From Bifidobacterium sp. ESL0690 (GTDB lineage: Bacteria; Actinomycetota; Actinomycetes; Actinomycetales; Bifidobacteriaceae), in the NCBI RefSeq assembly GCF_029392315.1, contig NZ_CP113939.1:1736001-1800000 (forward strand): DNA of 64,000 nucleotides. The letters are read 5' to 3'. A model generated the notes under the pieces. That model was not told the origin of the DNA, made no database searches, and saw only the letters and a program-made list of their open reading frames with translations. Below, one piece after another: positions 49,266 through 57,560 of this stretch. The position numbers and the translations under genes are program-made. Positions within the stretch are counted from its first letter, which is position 1. Every line of letters begins with the position of its first letter.

Positions 49266-50369
49266 CTAAAGCAACAGACCGGTATGCGAGGCCCAATCCG
49301 TATAGAAAATCATGAGGCCGATCAGCACGAACATGAATTCGATCATCCAGAAGCGGACGACGACCTTTTGCTCGCTCCAGCCCATCAACTCAAAGTGATG
49401 ATGGATTGGCGCCATCTTGAAAACGCGCTTATGGGTGAGCTTGAAGCAGCCGACCTGGATGACATCGCTCATCGCTTCGATGACGTAGAGGCCGCCGATG
49501 ATGACGGCGAGGAATTCGGTATGCGTGGCGATGGAAAGCGCGGCGAAAAGCCCGCCCAGAGCCAGCGAACCCGTGTCGCCCATGAAGATGGTGGCCGGGT
49601 TGGAGTTGTACCAGAGGAAACCGAAGCAGGCGACGGCGGCACAGGCGGCGATAATCGTCAGGTCAAGCGGATCAGAAACGGCGTAGGAATAGCCTACCTT
49701 CGGGCCACCCTTGACGTGGTAGCTCTCCCAGAACGCGATGAGGGTGTAGCCGGCCAGGGAAATCATCGAGGAACCGGTGGCAAGCCCGTCAAGCCCGTCG
49801 GTCAGGTTGACGGCATTGGTCCACGCGATCATCAGGAAATTGACCCAGATGACGAAGACGACGATGGCGACGGCCTTGCCTGCGAATTCAAAGCTGAAGA
49901 AAGGATGCTCGATGAAGCTCATGCCCGCCTGGGCCGAGGGAAATCCCGACTTGGTGGGAATCAGCAAAGCCAGCACGGCGTAGATGGTGGCGAAAACGAA
50001 CTGGCCGAAGAACTTGCCGCCGACGCTCAACCCGGTGTTCTGCTTCTTGCGCACTTTGGCGAAATCGTCGATGAATCCGAGGCTGCCCATCGAGACCATC
50101 GCGAAAAGCACCAATACGGCCGACCACGAAACGGCCTGGCCACCGGTCAACCCGCGGTACACCGCTGAAGCACCCCAGCCGAGCAGTACGGCGAGAATAA
50201 TGACGACGCCGCCCATGGTAGCCGTGCCACGCTTCAAGAGATGCGATTGCGGGCCGTCCTGACGGATGTACTGGCCATAGTGCAGCCGATGCACCACTCT
50301 GATCATGAGCGGTGTGCCAACCATCGTGACCACAAGCGAGACCACGATGCCGATGATGAGGGAAATCAA
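49266..50369 (-). CDS. mraY: MraY, phospho-MurNAc-pentapeptide transferase
   Basis: A 367-residue integral membrane enzyme that transfers phospho-MurNAc-pentapeptide to undecaprenyl phosphate to make lipid I. Active-site motifs are LGFIDDFAKVRKKQNTGL, NAVNLTDGLDGLA and the HHHFELMGWSE segment near the end. The start codon is TTG, overlapping the murF stop (TTGA), and it aligns with the family N-terminus, so this rare start seems real and coupled to murF translation. Confidence 0.95.
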   Translation of the reverse strand: MISLIIGIVVSLVVTMVGTPLMIRVVHRLHYGQYIRQDGPQSHLLKRGTATMGGVVIILAVLLGWGASAVYRGLTGGQAVSWSAVLVLFAMVSMGSLGFIDDFAKVRKKQNTGLSVGGKFFGQFVFATIYAVLALLIPTKSGFPSAQAGMSFIEHPFFSFEFAGKAVAIVVFVIWVNFLMIAWTNAVNLTDGLDGLATGSSMISLAGYTLIAFWESYHVKGGPKVGYSYAVSDPLDLTIIAACAAVACFGFLWYNSNPATIFMGDTGSLALGGLFAALSIATHTEFLAVIIGGLYVIEAMSDVIQVGCFKLTHKRVFKMAPIHHHFELMGWSEQKVVVRFWMIEFMFVLIGLMIFYTDWASHTGLLL

Positions 50370-51976
50370 TGTTTCGGCTCCACTTCTTTACGTTCCTGCT
50401 TTTGCGCGTGCGCCCAACGTTCGGCCAAGGTGGAAAGCCCGGAAATATGCGAACCTTTGAGCAGCACGACGGTATTTTCATGCCGGCGGGCGGCCTCGGC
50501 GACCAACCGCTCGGCCTGAACTGAACTATGTACCCATTGCACCACGACGGGGGTACGCGTTTGGCTCTCCGCCACGCCCTCGCTCGCGTTTCCCTCTTCC
50601 TGCTTCGCACCCTGTGCCAAGGCTTCGGCGAGCCGGTCGAAATGCTTGTCGGCTTCGTTGCCTACGGCGATGATCTCGTCGATACCGAGGGATGCGGCAT
50701 AGGCACCGATCTGCCGGTGCAGTTTCAGTTCGTCGCCTCCCAGCTCGAGCATCGCACCCAGAACAGCGATACGGTAGGGTTTTGAGGTCTTTGCAGCGGC
50801 GTTATCTGCAGGTTGAGATTTGTCTAAAGAATTATTAGCAGGGTTTTCCGCAGCCTCCCAACGAGCCAAGCCGTCGAGCCCCGCCCGCATGGAATCGGGA
50901 TTCGCGTTGAAGGAATCATCGATAAGTGTGAAATCGGCGTCTGGAAGTGAAACGGTGGAAACGGCCATGCGATGTGGGCTGATATGCTTCACCTCGCCGA
51001 GTCCGGAGGCGATATCGGTCAAGGGCATGCCAAAATAATCGGCGACTGTCGCTGCGGCAAGTGCATTCATGACGTTGTGAGCCCCGCCGATACCGAGATA
51101 CACCGAGACGCGAGAACCGTTCGGGGCTACCATAGTGAAGCTCGGGCGGTCCAGCGCATCGACAGTGACATCGGTGGCACTCATCCGTGCGACGTCAGGC
51201 TTTGCACTGCCATCAAGTCCAAACCAGAGCACCTTGCCCGGTGCGAATTTCGTCATGGCCGCCACGTGTTCGTCGTCGGCATTGAGCACGGCGATACCGC
51301 CCGGCACCAAGCCCTGCACGATCTCGCTTTTGGCCTGCGCGATGCGCTCGACGGAACCGAATTCTCCCAGATGGGCGACACCGACTTTGAGCACGACGGC
51401 CAGGTCGGGAGGCACGATACGGGTCAGATTGGCAATTTCGCCGACATGGTTGGCTCCCATTTCAGCCACGAAAAAGCGGGTGCCTTCGCCCACTTTCAGC
51501 GCGGTCAGCGGCAGGCCGATGTCGTTGTTGAATGAACCAACGGGGGCGACCGTCTCGCCAAGCGAGGCCAGCAGCGAACGCAGCAGGTCCTTGGTGGTGG
51601 TCTTGCCGACCGAACCGGTGATGCCAATGACGGAAAAGGCCGAATCAAGCTGACGCCGACGCACAATATTATGGTGTGCCAAAAGCCCCAAAGCCACTAT
51701 CGTGTCGGAAACCACGATTTGGGCGATATCGCCGGCCCCGTCCACAGCGTGGTCGACCAACGCGGCCACCGCACCTTTTGCTCCAACGGAAGCAACGAAA
51801 TCATGCCCGTCCACGCGTTCGCCCTTGATGGCCACGAAAACCGACCCCGGCTTGATCTGCCGCGAATCGCTGAATGTGGAAGTGGCCACGGCCCCCTCCG
51901 GCATTTTGCGTCCGGAGCCTAAAACGATACGGCCATTCACGGCTTCGGCGATTTCCCCAATCGTCATCGGCATCAT
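50366..51976 (-). CDS. murF: MurF, UDP-MurNAc-tripeptide D-Ala-D-Ala ligase
   Basis: A 536-residue Mur ligase that adds the D-Ala-D-Ala dipeptide. The N-terminal domain starts MTIGEIAEAVNGRI, followed by STFSDSRQIKPGSVFVAIKG; the ATP loop is GITGSVGKTTTKD near 125-137. The start is uncertain: ATG at 51976 fits the family, while an open in-frame stretch runs to 52072. It lies downstream of the MurE-like pseudoenzyme and overlaps mraY. Confidence 0.92.
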   Translation of the reverse strand: MMPMTIGEIAEAVNGRIVLGSGRKMPEGAVATSTFSDSRQIKPGSVFVAIKGERVDGHDFVASVGAKGAVAALVDHAVDGAGDIAQIVVSDTIVALGLLAHHNIVRRRQLDSAFSVIGITGSVGKTTTKDLLRSLLASLGETVAPVGSFNNDIGLPLTALKVGEGTRFFVAEMGANHVGEIANLTRIVPPDLAVVLKVGVAHLGEFGSVERIAQAKSEIVQGLVPGGIAVLNADDEHVAAMTKFAPGKVLWFGLDGSAKPDVARMSATDVTVDALDRPSFTMVAPNGSRVSVYLGIGGAHNVMNALAAATVADYFGMPLTDIASGLGEVKHISPHRMAVSTVSLPDADFTLIDDSFNANPDSMRAGLDGLARWEAAENPANNSLDKSQPADNAAAKTSKPYRIAVLGAMLELGGDELKLHRQIGAYAASLGIDEIIAVGNEADKHFDRLAEALAQGAKQEEGNASEGVAESQTRTPVVVQWVHSSVQAERLVAEAARRHENTVVLLKGSHISGLSTLAERWAHAQKQERKEVEPKH

Positions 51977-52119
51977 GCCGGGTCGGCAATCCGAAGCCCC
52001 GGTCCTCTTAACATTCAACGTATGCCACCTTTTTCGTCTTACTTCAATGTTGTTTGCAATATAAAACCGCAATCAACCCATGCTCAACGTATCATCCGCG
52101 ATGCCTTCGAGCAAAGCCT

Positions 52120-53007
52120 TCATCGCAATTCCTTCGAGACGCGCAGGGCGTTGCGGATATTGCTGCGGCGCACCCCGGCGTCCAACGCCATCGCGATCGC
52201 CAACGAAAGCCTTCTCTGCCCCTGCAGACTGCCTGAAGCCGCGGTCTGACCGACCAGCCAGCTGGATTCATCGGAACAGGTGACCAAGCGCTTGCGTTCG
52301 TCGATCGAGAACCCGTAACGTTGCCGTGCCGATTTGAGCATATCCGCCGATTCCGCCTTGTCAAGGTTATCGATGGAGCCCAATACATCGACGTTGACGC
52401 CTTCGAGCGCGCCGGAGCGCAAAGTCTCGCTGTCAGCGGAAATCACCATCGCCGCCGCCCCATCCTCGGAACAGACGGAAAGCGTGTGCTGAACGTCGAG
52501 GATTCCCAAAGGATAAGTCATCTGAAGTTCGCGTTCCAGCGAGCTGGAACCCGCACGGCTCACGATGCCCACCGGGTTGCCGAGCATATGCAGGAAATCG
52601 GCCAGACGCACCACATCGGCCTGAATCTCCTCGTCATCATCGCCGCAGACCACGAATACCGCCATGGTATTGGCCGGCGTTCCGGCGATATCTGAGGCCA
52701 AAGCGCCCATCGTCTCAGGGTCGGGAGTTGCCAGCAAAGCCGGAACCCCCGCAGCTTGAGCGAGCGCAGAAAGGGACGGTGGCACCAACACCGCGTATGC
52801 GCCACGCGCCACGGCCACGGCAAGCAGCGAAGGATCGCCATCGGCTTTCAAAACGTAAAGGGCGCCGGGGCGCACGGAATCCGGGGTATCGGCAATCGAG
52901 GTGACCGTAACCCCGTCAGCGAACCTGGGCTCCAGATCAAAACCGTAGTGACTGGCGATATAGCCCAAGGTCACACGCCGCGAAATCGATTCGCTTACCA
53001 CGCTCAT
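52120..53007 (-). CDS. MurE-like degenerate Mur ligase (no ATP loop, no C-terminal domain)
   Basis: A 295-residue protein in the place where murE normally stands in dcw clusters, between ftsI and murF. The N-terminal part (VTVTSIADTPDSVRPGALYV and AVARGAYAVLVPP) follows the MurE UDP-binding domain. The middle part still tracks the MurE central domain (AMVISADSETLRSGALEGVN, compare MEVSSHALALGRVDG). At the position of the GTNGKTT loop it reads VCGDDDEEI, and the C-terminal amino acid-binding domain is missing altogether. It therefore cannot be an active ligase. The frame is intact with a good ribosome-binding site (AAAGG), so it may be retained for a structural or regulatory role. The ATG at 53007 is preferred over one at 53040. 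Confidence 0.75.
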   Translation of the reverse strand: MSVVSESISRRVTLGYIASHYGFDLEPRFADGVTVTSIADTPDSVRPGALYVLKADGDPSLLAVAVARGAYAVLVPPSLSALAQAAGVPALLATPDPETMGALASDIAGTPANTMAVFVVCGDDDEEIQADVVRLADFLHMLGNPVGIVSRAGSSSLERELQMTYPLGILDVQHTLSVCSEDGAAAMVISADSETLRSGALEGVNVDVLGSIDNLDKAESADMLKSARQRYGFSIDERKRLVTCSDESSWLVGQTAASGSLQGQRRLSLAIAMALDAGVRRSNIRNALRVSKELR

Positions 53008-53170
53008 GCTTCGACCTTTCCCATCGGAAACGCTGGACACATCGGAAACGCCAGCAGTGCTCGGAACGTTGCGGACGCTACAAGCGTTGGTAACACCGCA
53101 AGCGCCGGGCAGCCTTCAACCGCCGACGCCTTGCTTGGTTTCATGCGATTGTCACCGCTTGCCGTCATCG

Positions 53171-54970
53171 TCACCATGTCACAGGAATAGCATTGTTACG
53201 CGGCTGCGAGGCGGGGACTTCATACTTCTGCATAAGGAATTCACCGATTTGCCTGAACAACGCGCCGCTAGTGAGGCCGCCGTAGACGCCCTGCGGGTTG
53301 CGCATCACCACAGTGAGCACGAAACGCGGGTTGTCGGCGGGGAGGATGCCTGTGAAATCACTGATGATGCTGTCGAGCTTGCCGCTGGGGCCGGCCACCT
53401 GCGCAGTTCCGGACTTACCGGCGACCCGGTAACCAGCCACGCCGGTCGTCTTCGCGTATTCCTCGCCCGAAGACTCCATCGCGTTCATCAGCTGCGCGTT
53501 GACGTTGGCGTCCATGATGCGCGTGCCCTCGTCCATCGGCTGCTTGGTAACGTGGCCGTCGGCGTCGATCGTGGAATCGATGATGGTGGGCTTACGGTAG
53601 ATACCGCCGTCGCCGATGGCGGCAATCGCGTTGGTCAATTGCACCACGTTGATGGCATAACCCTGGCCGAACAATATGGTGTCGCGGGTGCGCTTGTCCC
53701 ATGCGTTGGGATTGGTCAGCGTGCCTCGCGACTCGCCTGGCAGGTTCAGCCCACTGGGCTGGCCGATGCCGAATTTGGTGAGCATGTCGTAACGGTCCTG
53801 GTCCTTGTAATCGTTGGAAGACATGACCATGCCGACGTTGGAGGACTGCTGGAGGATGCCGGCCAGTGTCCAATTGGAAAGCGGATGCGGGGAGACATCG
53901 GTGAAAATCTGGCCGTTTTTGTCGAGCCTGTCGGGAACCTGGAAATGATCCGTCATCTGGTGGATGCCATGCTGCATCAGTCCCGCCATCGAGAAGGTCT
54001 TGCCGATGGAACCGGGCTCGAAGGTCTCCGAGACCGCGCGGGAAACGCTCAATTTGGCTTGGTCGCTGCCGGCCTGAATTTCGTCGGAATCGTCAAGCGC
54101 GATGATCTGGTGGGTACGTATATCCTCCACGCAGGCTATCGCCCAGTCCGCCTTGTATTGGGCCTTGCCTTCGGTCAGCACTTTCTTGAGGTACCAATCG
54201 ACGTCCGAATCGATGGTCAATTTGACATCGCTGCCGTTGCGCGCGGCCTTCGAATCGGTCAACGTACCGGGAATTTCGACGCCGTTGTTGCCCTGCTGGT
54301 AAATCTTGTAGCCGTCGGCACCCGCGAGCGCCGTGTTCTGGACCTGCTCCATGCCCGAAACGCCGTCGGCCTTGTCGTTGACGCCACCGAGGAAGGCGCC
54401 CATCAGCGTACCGTCGGAATAGACGCGGTTCTGCGAAAGCTCTCCATAGACAATGCCGCCTAAGCCGAGTTTATCGAGCTTGCGTTTGGCCGCAGGCTCC
54501 ACGTCCTTTTTCAAGACCACGTAACGACCGGGACCGGCGAGTTTGCCTCCGAGCTCCATGGCGTCCATGCCAAGTATCGGCGCGGCCATCCTGGCCACAC
54601 GAGCGGCGCCAACCACGCCGAGTGTCTTGCCGCCTTGCTTCTTGGTCTGCGTGCAGTTGTCGGTGATCTGTGTGCTGCAGATCGGATCGTATTCCTGCGC
54701 GGCCTTCGGGTCGCCGATGATCGTATAGCGCTCCACGCTTTGTGCGAGAACGGCTCCGTTGCTGTCAAGTATTTTGCCGCGCATGCCGTGGACGGGCACT
54801 TTGAGGGTGCGCCCCGCGGTGGCGGCCTCGGCCATCTCGCGGCCGTTGAGCAGCTGAAGGTTGGCCAATTGGCCGAAGCAGACCACGAACACGAGTGCGA
54901 GCACCGTGGCGATCACGGCGCAACGCGACAGAAACTGCTTGCTTTTGGTTGTGCTAACGGGTGAACGCAT
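53171..54970 (-). CDS. ftsI: FtsI-type penicillin-binding protein (class B transpeptidase)
   Basis: A 599-residue membrane-anchored transpeptidase that cross-links septal peptidoglycan with FtsW. A single membrane segment is at about 17-37, then the dimerisation domain (GRTLKVPVHGMRGKILDSNG), then the transpeptidase domain. The three active-site motifs are Ser321-x-x-Lys324 in EPGSIGKTF, SSN at 376-378 and KSGT from 519. No PASTA domains are present. It directly follows the ftsL-like gene with one base between them. Confidence 0.94.
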   Translation of the reverse strand: MRSPVSTTKSKQFLSRCAVIATVLALVFVVCFGQLANLQLLNGREMAEAATAGRTLKVPVHGMRGKILDSNGAVLAQSVERYTIIGDPKAAQEYDPICSTQITDNCTQTKKQGGKTLGVVGAARVARMAAPILGMDAMELGGKLAGPGRYVVLKKDVEPAAKRKLDKLGLGGIVYGELSQNRVYSDGTLMGAFLGGVNDKADGVSGMEQVQNTALAGADGYKIYQQGNNGVEIPGTLTDSKAARNGSDVKLTIDSDVDWYLKKVLTEGKAQYKADWAIACVEDIRTHQIIALDDSDEIQAGSDQAKLSVSRAVSETFEPGSIGKTFSMAGLMQHGIHQMTDHFQVPDRLDKNGQIFTDVSPHPLSNWTLAGILQQSSNVGMVMSSNDYKDQDRYDMLTKFGIGQPSGLNLPGESRGTLTNPNAWDKRTRDTILFGQGYAINVVQLTNAIAAIGDGGIYRKPTIIDSTIDADGHVTKQPMDEGTRIMDANVNAQLMNAMESSGEEYAKTTGVAGYRVAGKSGTAQVAGPSGKLDSIISDFTGILPADNPRFVLTVVMRNPQGVYGGLTSGALFRQIGEFLMQKYEVPASQPRNNAIPVTW

Positions 54971-54971
54971 A

Positions 54972-55421
54972 TCACTGGCCCTTATCCGTAGGTTGATAAC
55001 CCTGAAGATCTATCGACAATGGGCCGGACTGCGGCACCATGCCCATCTTCTGGGCGCGGTCGGGAAGGCTTGCCTGCAGGCTGTCGAGCTGCGCCTGATC
55101 GTCTTCGACATCCTGGTTGAGCTTGTTGATGTTGGCCTGCACCTGCGCCTGTTCGAAGGAATTCTGCACCATTTGGGTGCGCAGCGCCAGCGAGCCGAGC
55201 AAGGCGGCGAAAAGGAAGAGAACGGCGATGATGACATGGACCACCGAAACGGTTTTGATACGGCCCAAGATGCCGAAAGCCGCGTTCTCGTTTTCCTTTT
55301 TCTCCTTGCCGCCGGCGACGACCTGAAGCCGGGGACGTGACGATGCCGCGCGGGTATCGTCTTCACGCCCGGCCGGAGCGACATGGGAACGAACCGATCG
55401 TGCTGTTGCGCTGCTCATCAT
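54972..55421 (-). CDS. ftsL: FtsL-like cell division protein
   Basis: A 149-residue small bitopic membrane protein in the standard ftsL position between rsmH and ftsI. A membrane segment at about 58-80 (VSVVHVIIAVLFLFAALLGS) is followed by a Gln/Asn/Asp-rich coiled coil (NKLNQDVEDDQAQLDSLQAS), as in FtsL/FtsB. The cytoplasmic N-terminus is about 55 residues, polar and charged. It overlaps the rsmH stop codon by four bases. Sequence identity within the family is always low, so the call rests on architecture and position. Confidence 0.82.
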   Translation of the reverse strand: MMSSATARSVRSHVAPAGREDDTRAASSRPRLQVVAGGKEKKENENAAFGILGRIKTVSVVHVIIAVLFLFAALLGSLALRTQMVQNSFEQAQVQANINKLNQDVEDDQAQLDSLQASLPDRAQKMGMVPQSGPLSIDLQGYQPTDKGQ

Positions 55422-56521
55422 CCCCTCCTTTTCTTCTGGTTGTCTTGATGGTTGCGTTTTTCTTGATAGTTACGTTTGTCATGCGAAAATTCGCCGCGCC
55501 TATCGGGACTATGCCCAGGGTTTCCTTTGGCATCCTGAGCAAATCGATGGCGCCAACGCTCCGGAAGCTCTCGCGAAAGCTCAACGCCACGCAATCTGAC
55601 GGGGGCCGAACGCGGATTGTGCTCGATTTCGGCTTCATCGGCCTTGATCGCGCCACGGGTCAGTTCCTTGAAGAACGGCTGCGCATCTGCCGGGATTACC
55701 GGCAGGTCGGCCGGCGCGTCGACGTTAAGGCCTTGGGCCATGAACGTCTTGACCGTGCGGTCTTCGAGCGAATGATAGGATTCGACGACCAGTCTGCCGG
55801 AAAGGGCGAGCCGGTTGGCAATCTGCGGCAGCGTGCATTTGAGCTTGTCAAGTTCGCCGTTGACTTCGATGCGCAAGGCCTGGAAAACGCGCTTGGCGGG
55901 GTTGCCTTTTCCACGGTGGAATTTCGGCACCACTTGATCGACCAATTGATCCAGCTGGCGGGAGGTCTTGAGCGGTTCCTTTTCGCGCTCGCGGACGACC
56001 GCCCGGGCGATCGGCTTGGAGAAGCGCTCCTGACCGTACTCGCGGAAAATCCGGACGAGTTCGGCCTCGCTGTATTCCGCAAGAATCTGAGCGGCGTCGA
56101 AACTTTGGCTGGTATCCATACGCATGTCGAGCGGGGCATCATGGGAATAGGAGAACCCACGGTCGGTCTCGTCGATCTGCAGGCTGGAAAGCCCCAGATC
56201 CATGAAGGCGGCATCGACGCGTCTCAATCCGAGAGTTTCAAGCACATCGTCAAATTCGTCGAACGCGGCGTGAACCGGGGTGAACCGGGCGTCGAGCCCT
56301 TCTTCCTTCATACGTTGCGTGGCCATGGAAAGCGCTTCCTCGTCACGATCGATACCGATGAGGCGGGCCCGCGGGGCGGCTTTCAAAAACGCCGTCGCGT
56401 GACCGGCCAGGCCGAGGGTGCAATCGACCGCAACGGCACCTGGATGTTCAAGCGCAGGGGTGACCAACCGGACACACTCATCCAAGAGAACCGGGGTATG
56501 AATATTCGTCAGATCCGCCAT
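55418..56521 (-). CDS. rsmH: RsmH, 16S rRNA (cytosine-1402-N4) methyltransferase
   Basis: A 367-residue SAM-dependent methyltransferase (formerly MraW) that modifies C1402 of 16S rRNA in the ribosomal P site. The N-terminus HTPVLLDECVRLV, the SAM-binding DCTLGLAGHATAFL, and LGLSSLQIDETDRGFSY are diagnostic. The ATG at 56521 shares one base with the mraZ stop codon (TGATG); two GTG codons just upstream are alternatives. The C-terminus carries a polar Lys/Arg/Asn-rich extension of about 40 residues. Confidence 0.95.
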   Translation of the reverse strand: MADLTNIHTPVLLDECVRLVTPALEHPGAVAVDCTLGLAGHATAFLKAAPRARLIGIDRDEEALSMATQRMKEEGLDARFTPVHAAFDEFDDVLETLGLRRVDAAFMDLGLSSLQIDETDRGFSYSHDAPLDMRMDTSQSFDAAQILAEYSEAELVRIFREYGQERFSKPIARAVVREREKEPLKTSRQLDQLVDQVVPKFHRGKGNPAKRVFQALRIEVNGELDKLKCTLPQIANRLALSGRLVVESYHSLEDRTVKTFMAQGLNVDAPADLPVIPADAQPFFKELTRGAIKADEAEIEHNPRSAPVRLRGVELSRELPERWRHRFAQDAKGNPGHSPDRRGEFSHDKRNYQEKRNHQDNQKKRRG

Positions 56522-57135
56522 CACCACTCCACCGCCGGCAACACATCATCGGCTATATCGGAATAGCCTTCCTCCTGAGCGGCGAGATAGGCATCCCAGG
56601 ATTCCTTGTTCCAAATCTCGGCTCTGGTGCCCACGCCAATCACGACGATGTCGCTGCCCAGGCCCGCGTAACTGCGCAGGTTCTGCGGCACCAAAATGCG
56701 GCCCTGCTTGTCCGGCTCGCCTTCAACGGCACCGGAAAGGAAGACACGCAGGTAGCTTCTGGTGGCTTTGTTGCCCATCGAAGCGCGCTGGATTCGCGCT
56801 GCTATACGCCGGAATTCGGTCTGTGGAAGCAGATACACGCACTTTTCCTGGCCGCGCGCCATCACCATGCCTGCTCCGAGCTGGGTGCGCATTTTGGCCG
56901 GCAGGGCCATGCGTCCCTTCTGATCAATTTTCGGGGTGTAGGTGCCTAGCAGCAAAGGTTCCATTTGAGGCGTGTCCGCCGCAACGGCAACGTTTGCCAT
57001 CGCGGGAATTTGCGTCGATGGGGTGCCAGAATCGGCAAAACCAGAAGCCGTTTCAGCGCTCACAGAAGGGTTGGCAGAACTTGAGGAATTACGGAACGGT
57101 TCGCCGTCAATGGATTTTGTATCGCGTCCCGCCAT
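56521..57135 (-). CDS. mraZ: MraZ, transcriptional regulator of the dcw cluster
   Basis: A 204-residue AbrB-like DNA-binding protein that regulates its own cluster. The two DXXXR repeats are visible: KIDQKGRMALPAKMR and EPDKQGRILVPQNLR. About 57 extra N-terminal residues, Ser/Ala/Pro-rich, precede the usual start (MEPLLLGTYTPKI); they are kept because a strong ribosome-binding site (AGGGGGGAGG) precedes the ATG at 57135. Four MraZ boxes lie 58-92 bases upstream. It is the first gene of the dcw operon. Confidence 0.93.
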   Translation of the reverse strand: MAGRDTKSIDGEPFRNSSSSANPSVSAETASGFADSGTPSTQIPAMANVAVAADTPQMEPLLLGTYTPKIDQKGRMALPAKMRTQLGAGMVMARGQEKCVYLLPQTEFRRIAARIQRASMGNKATRSYLRVFLSGAVEGEPDKQGRILVPQNLRSYAGLGSDIVVIGVGTRAEIWNKESWDAYLAAQEEGYSDIADDVLPAVEW

Positions 57136-57560
57136 TCCGCCTCCCCCCTGTTAACGTTTGCCGACATTTGTAATAAGTCTTACAACTAGTTCACCACTTT
57201 ACCCCACTAATCACCATTCTTCCCCACAGAAACGCAAAAAACACAATTTTTCCTTTAAAAAATTTTGTATTGCGACAATCGAGCCGTTTTTATATATCAC
57301 CGGTAATTCAATTTCAACATTTTGCGATACGAAAAACGCAATCGGCAGAACGCTTTCGTAATACTTAAAATTTGTCGGACATCAAAACGACGCACATATC
57401 CGAGCAATGTCCAAATAATGAAAATTTTCATCAATCGGAACGGCATTTTCCAAGAGCACAATCGGGCCCAAAGAAATAGAGAGCACGGTCTAAGATTATT
57501 AATTCGAGTTTTCAAGCAACAAACACAGTCTGAACCGCCCAGATAAAGGGGAACGTATAC
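57136..57560. other. AT-rich intergenic region between mraZ and helD
   Basis: These 425 bases contain the mraZ promoter side with its MraZ boxes (57193-57227) and, on the other side, the helD leader ending in AAAGGGGAACG. The middle (57230-57420) is strongly AT-rich. No gene or stable RNA was recognised. Confidence 0.6.
57193..57227 (-). promoter_or_regulatory. MraZ binding boxes (four repeats, 10-bp period)
   Basis: On the minus strand GTGGG, ATGGT, GTGGG and GTGGT pentamers follow each other at exactly ten-base steps (right ends at 57227, 57217, 57207, 57197). This is the known arrangement of MraZ operator repeats (TGGGN5 direct repeats) upstream of mraZ. Confidence 0.88.
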
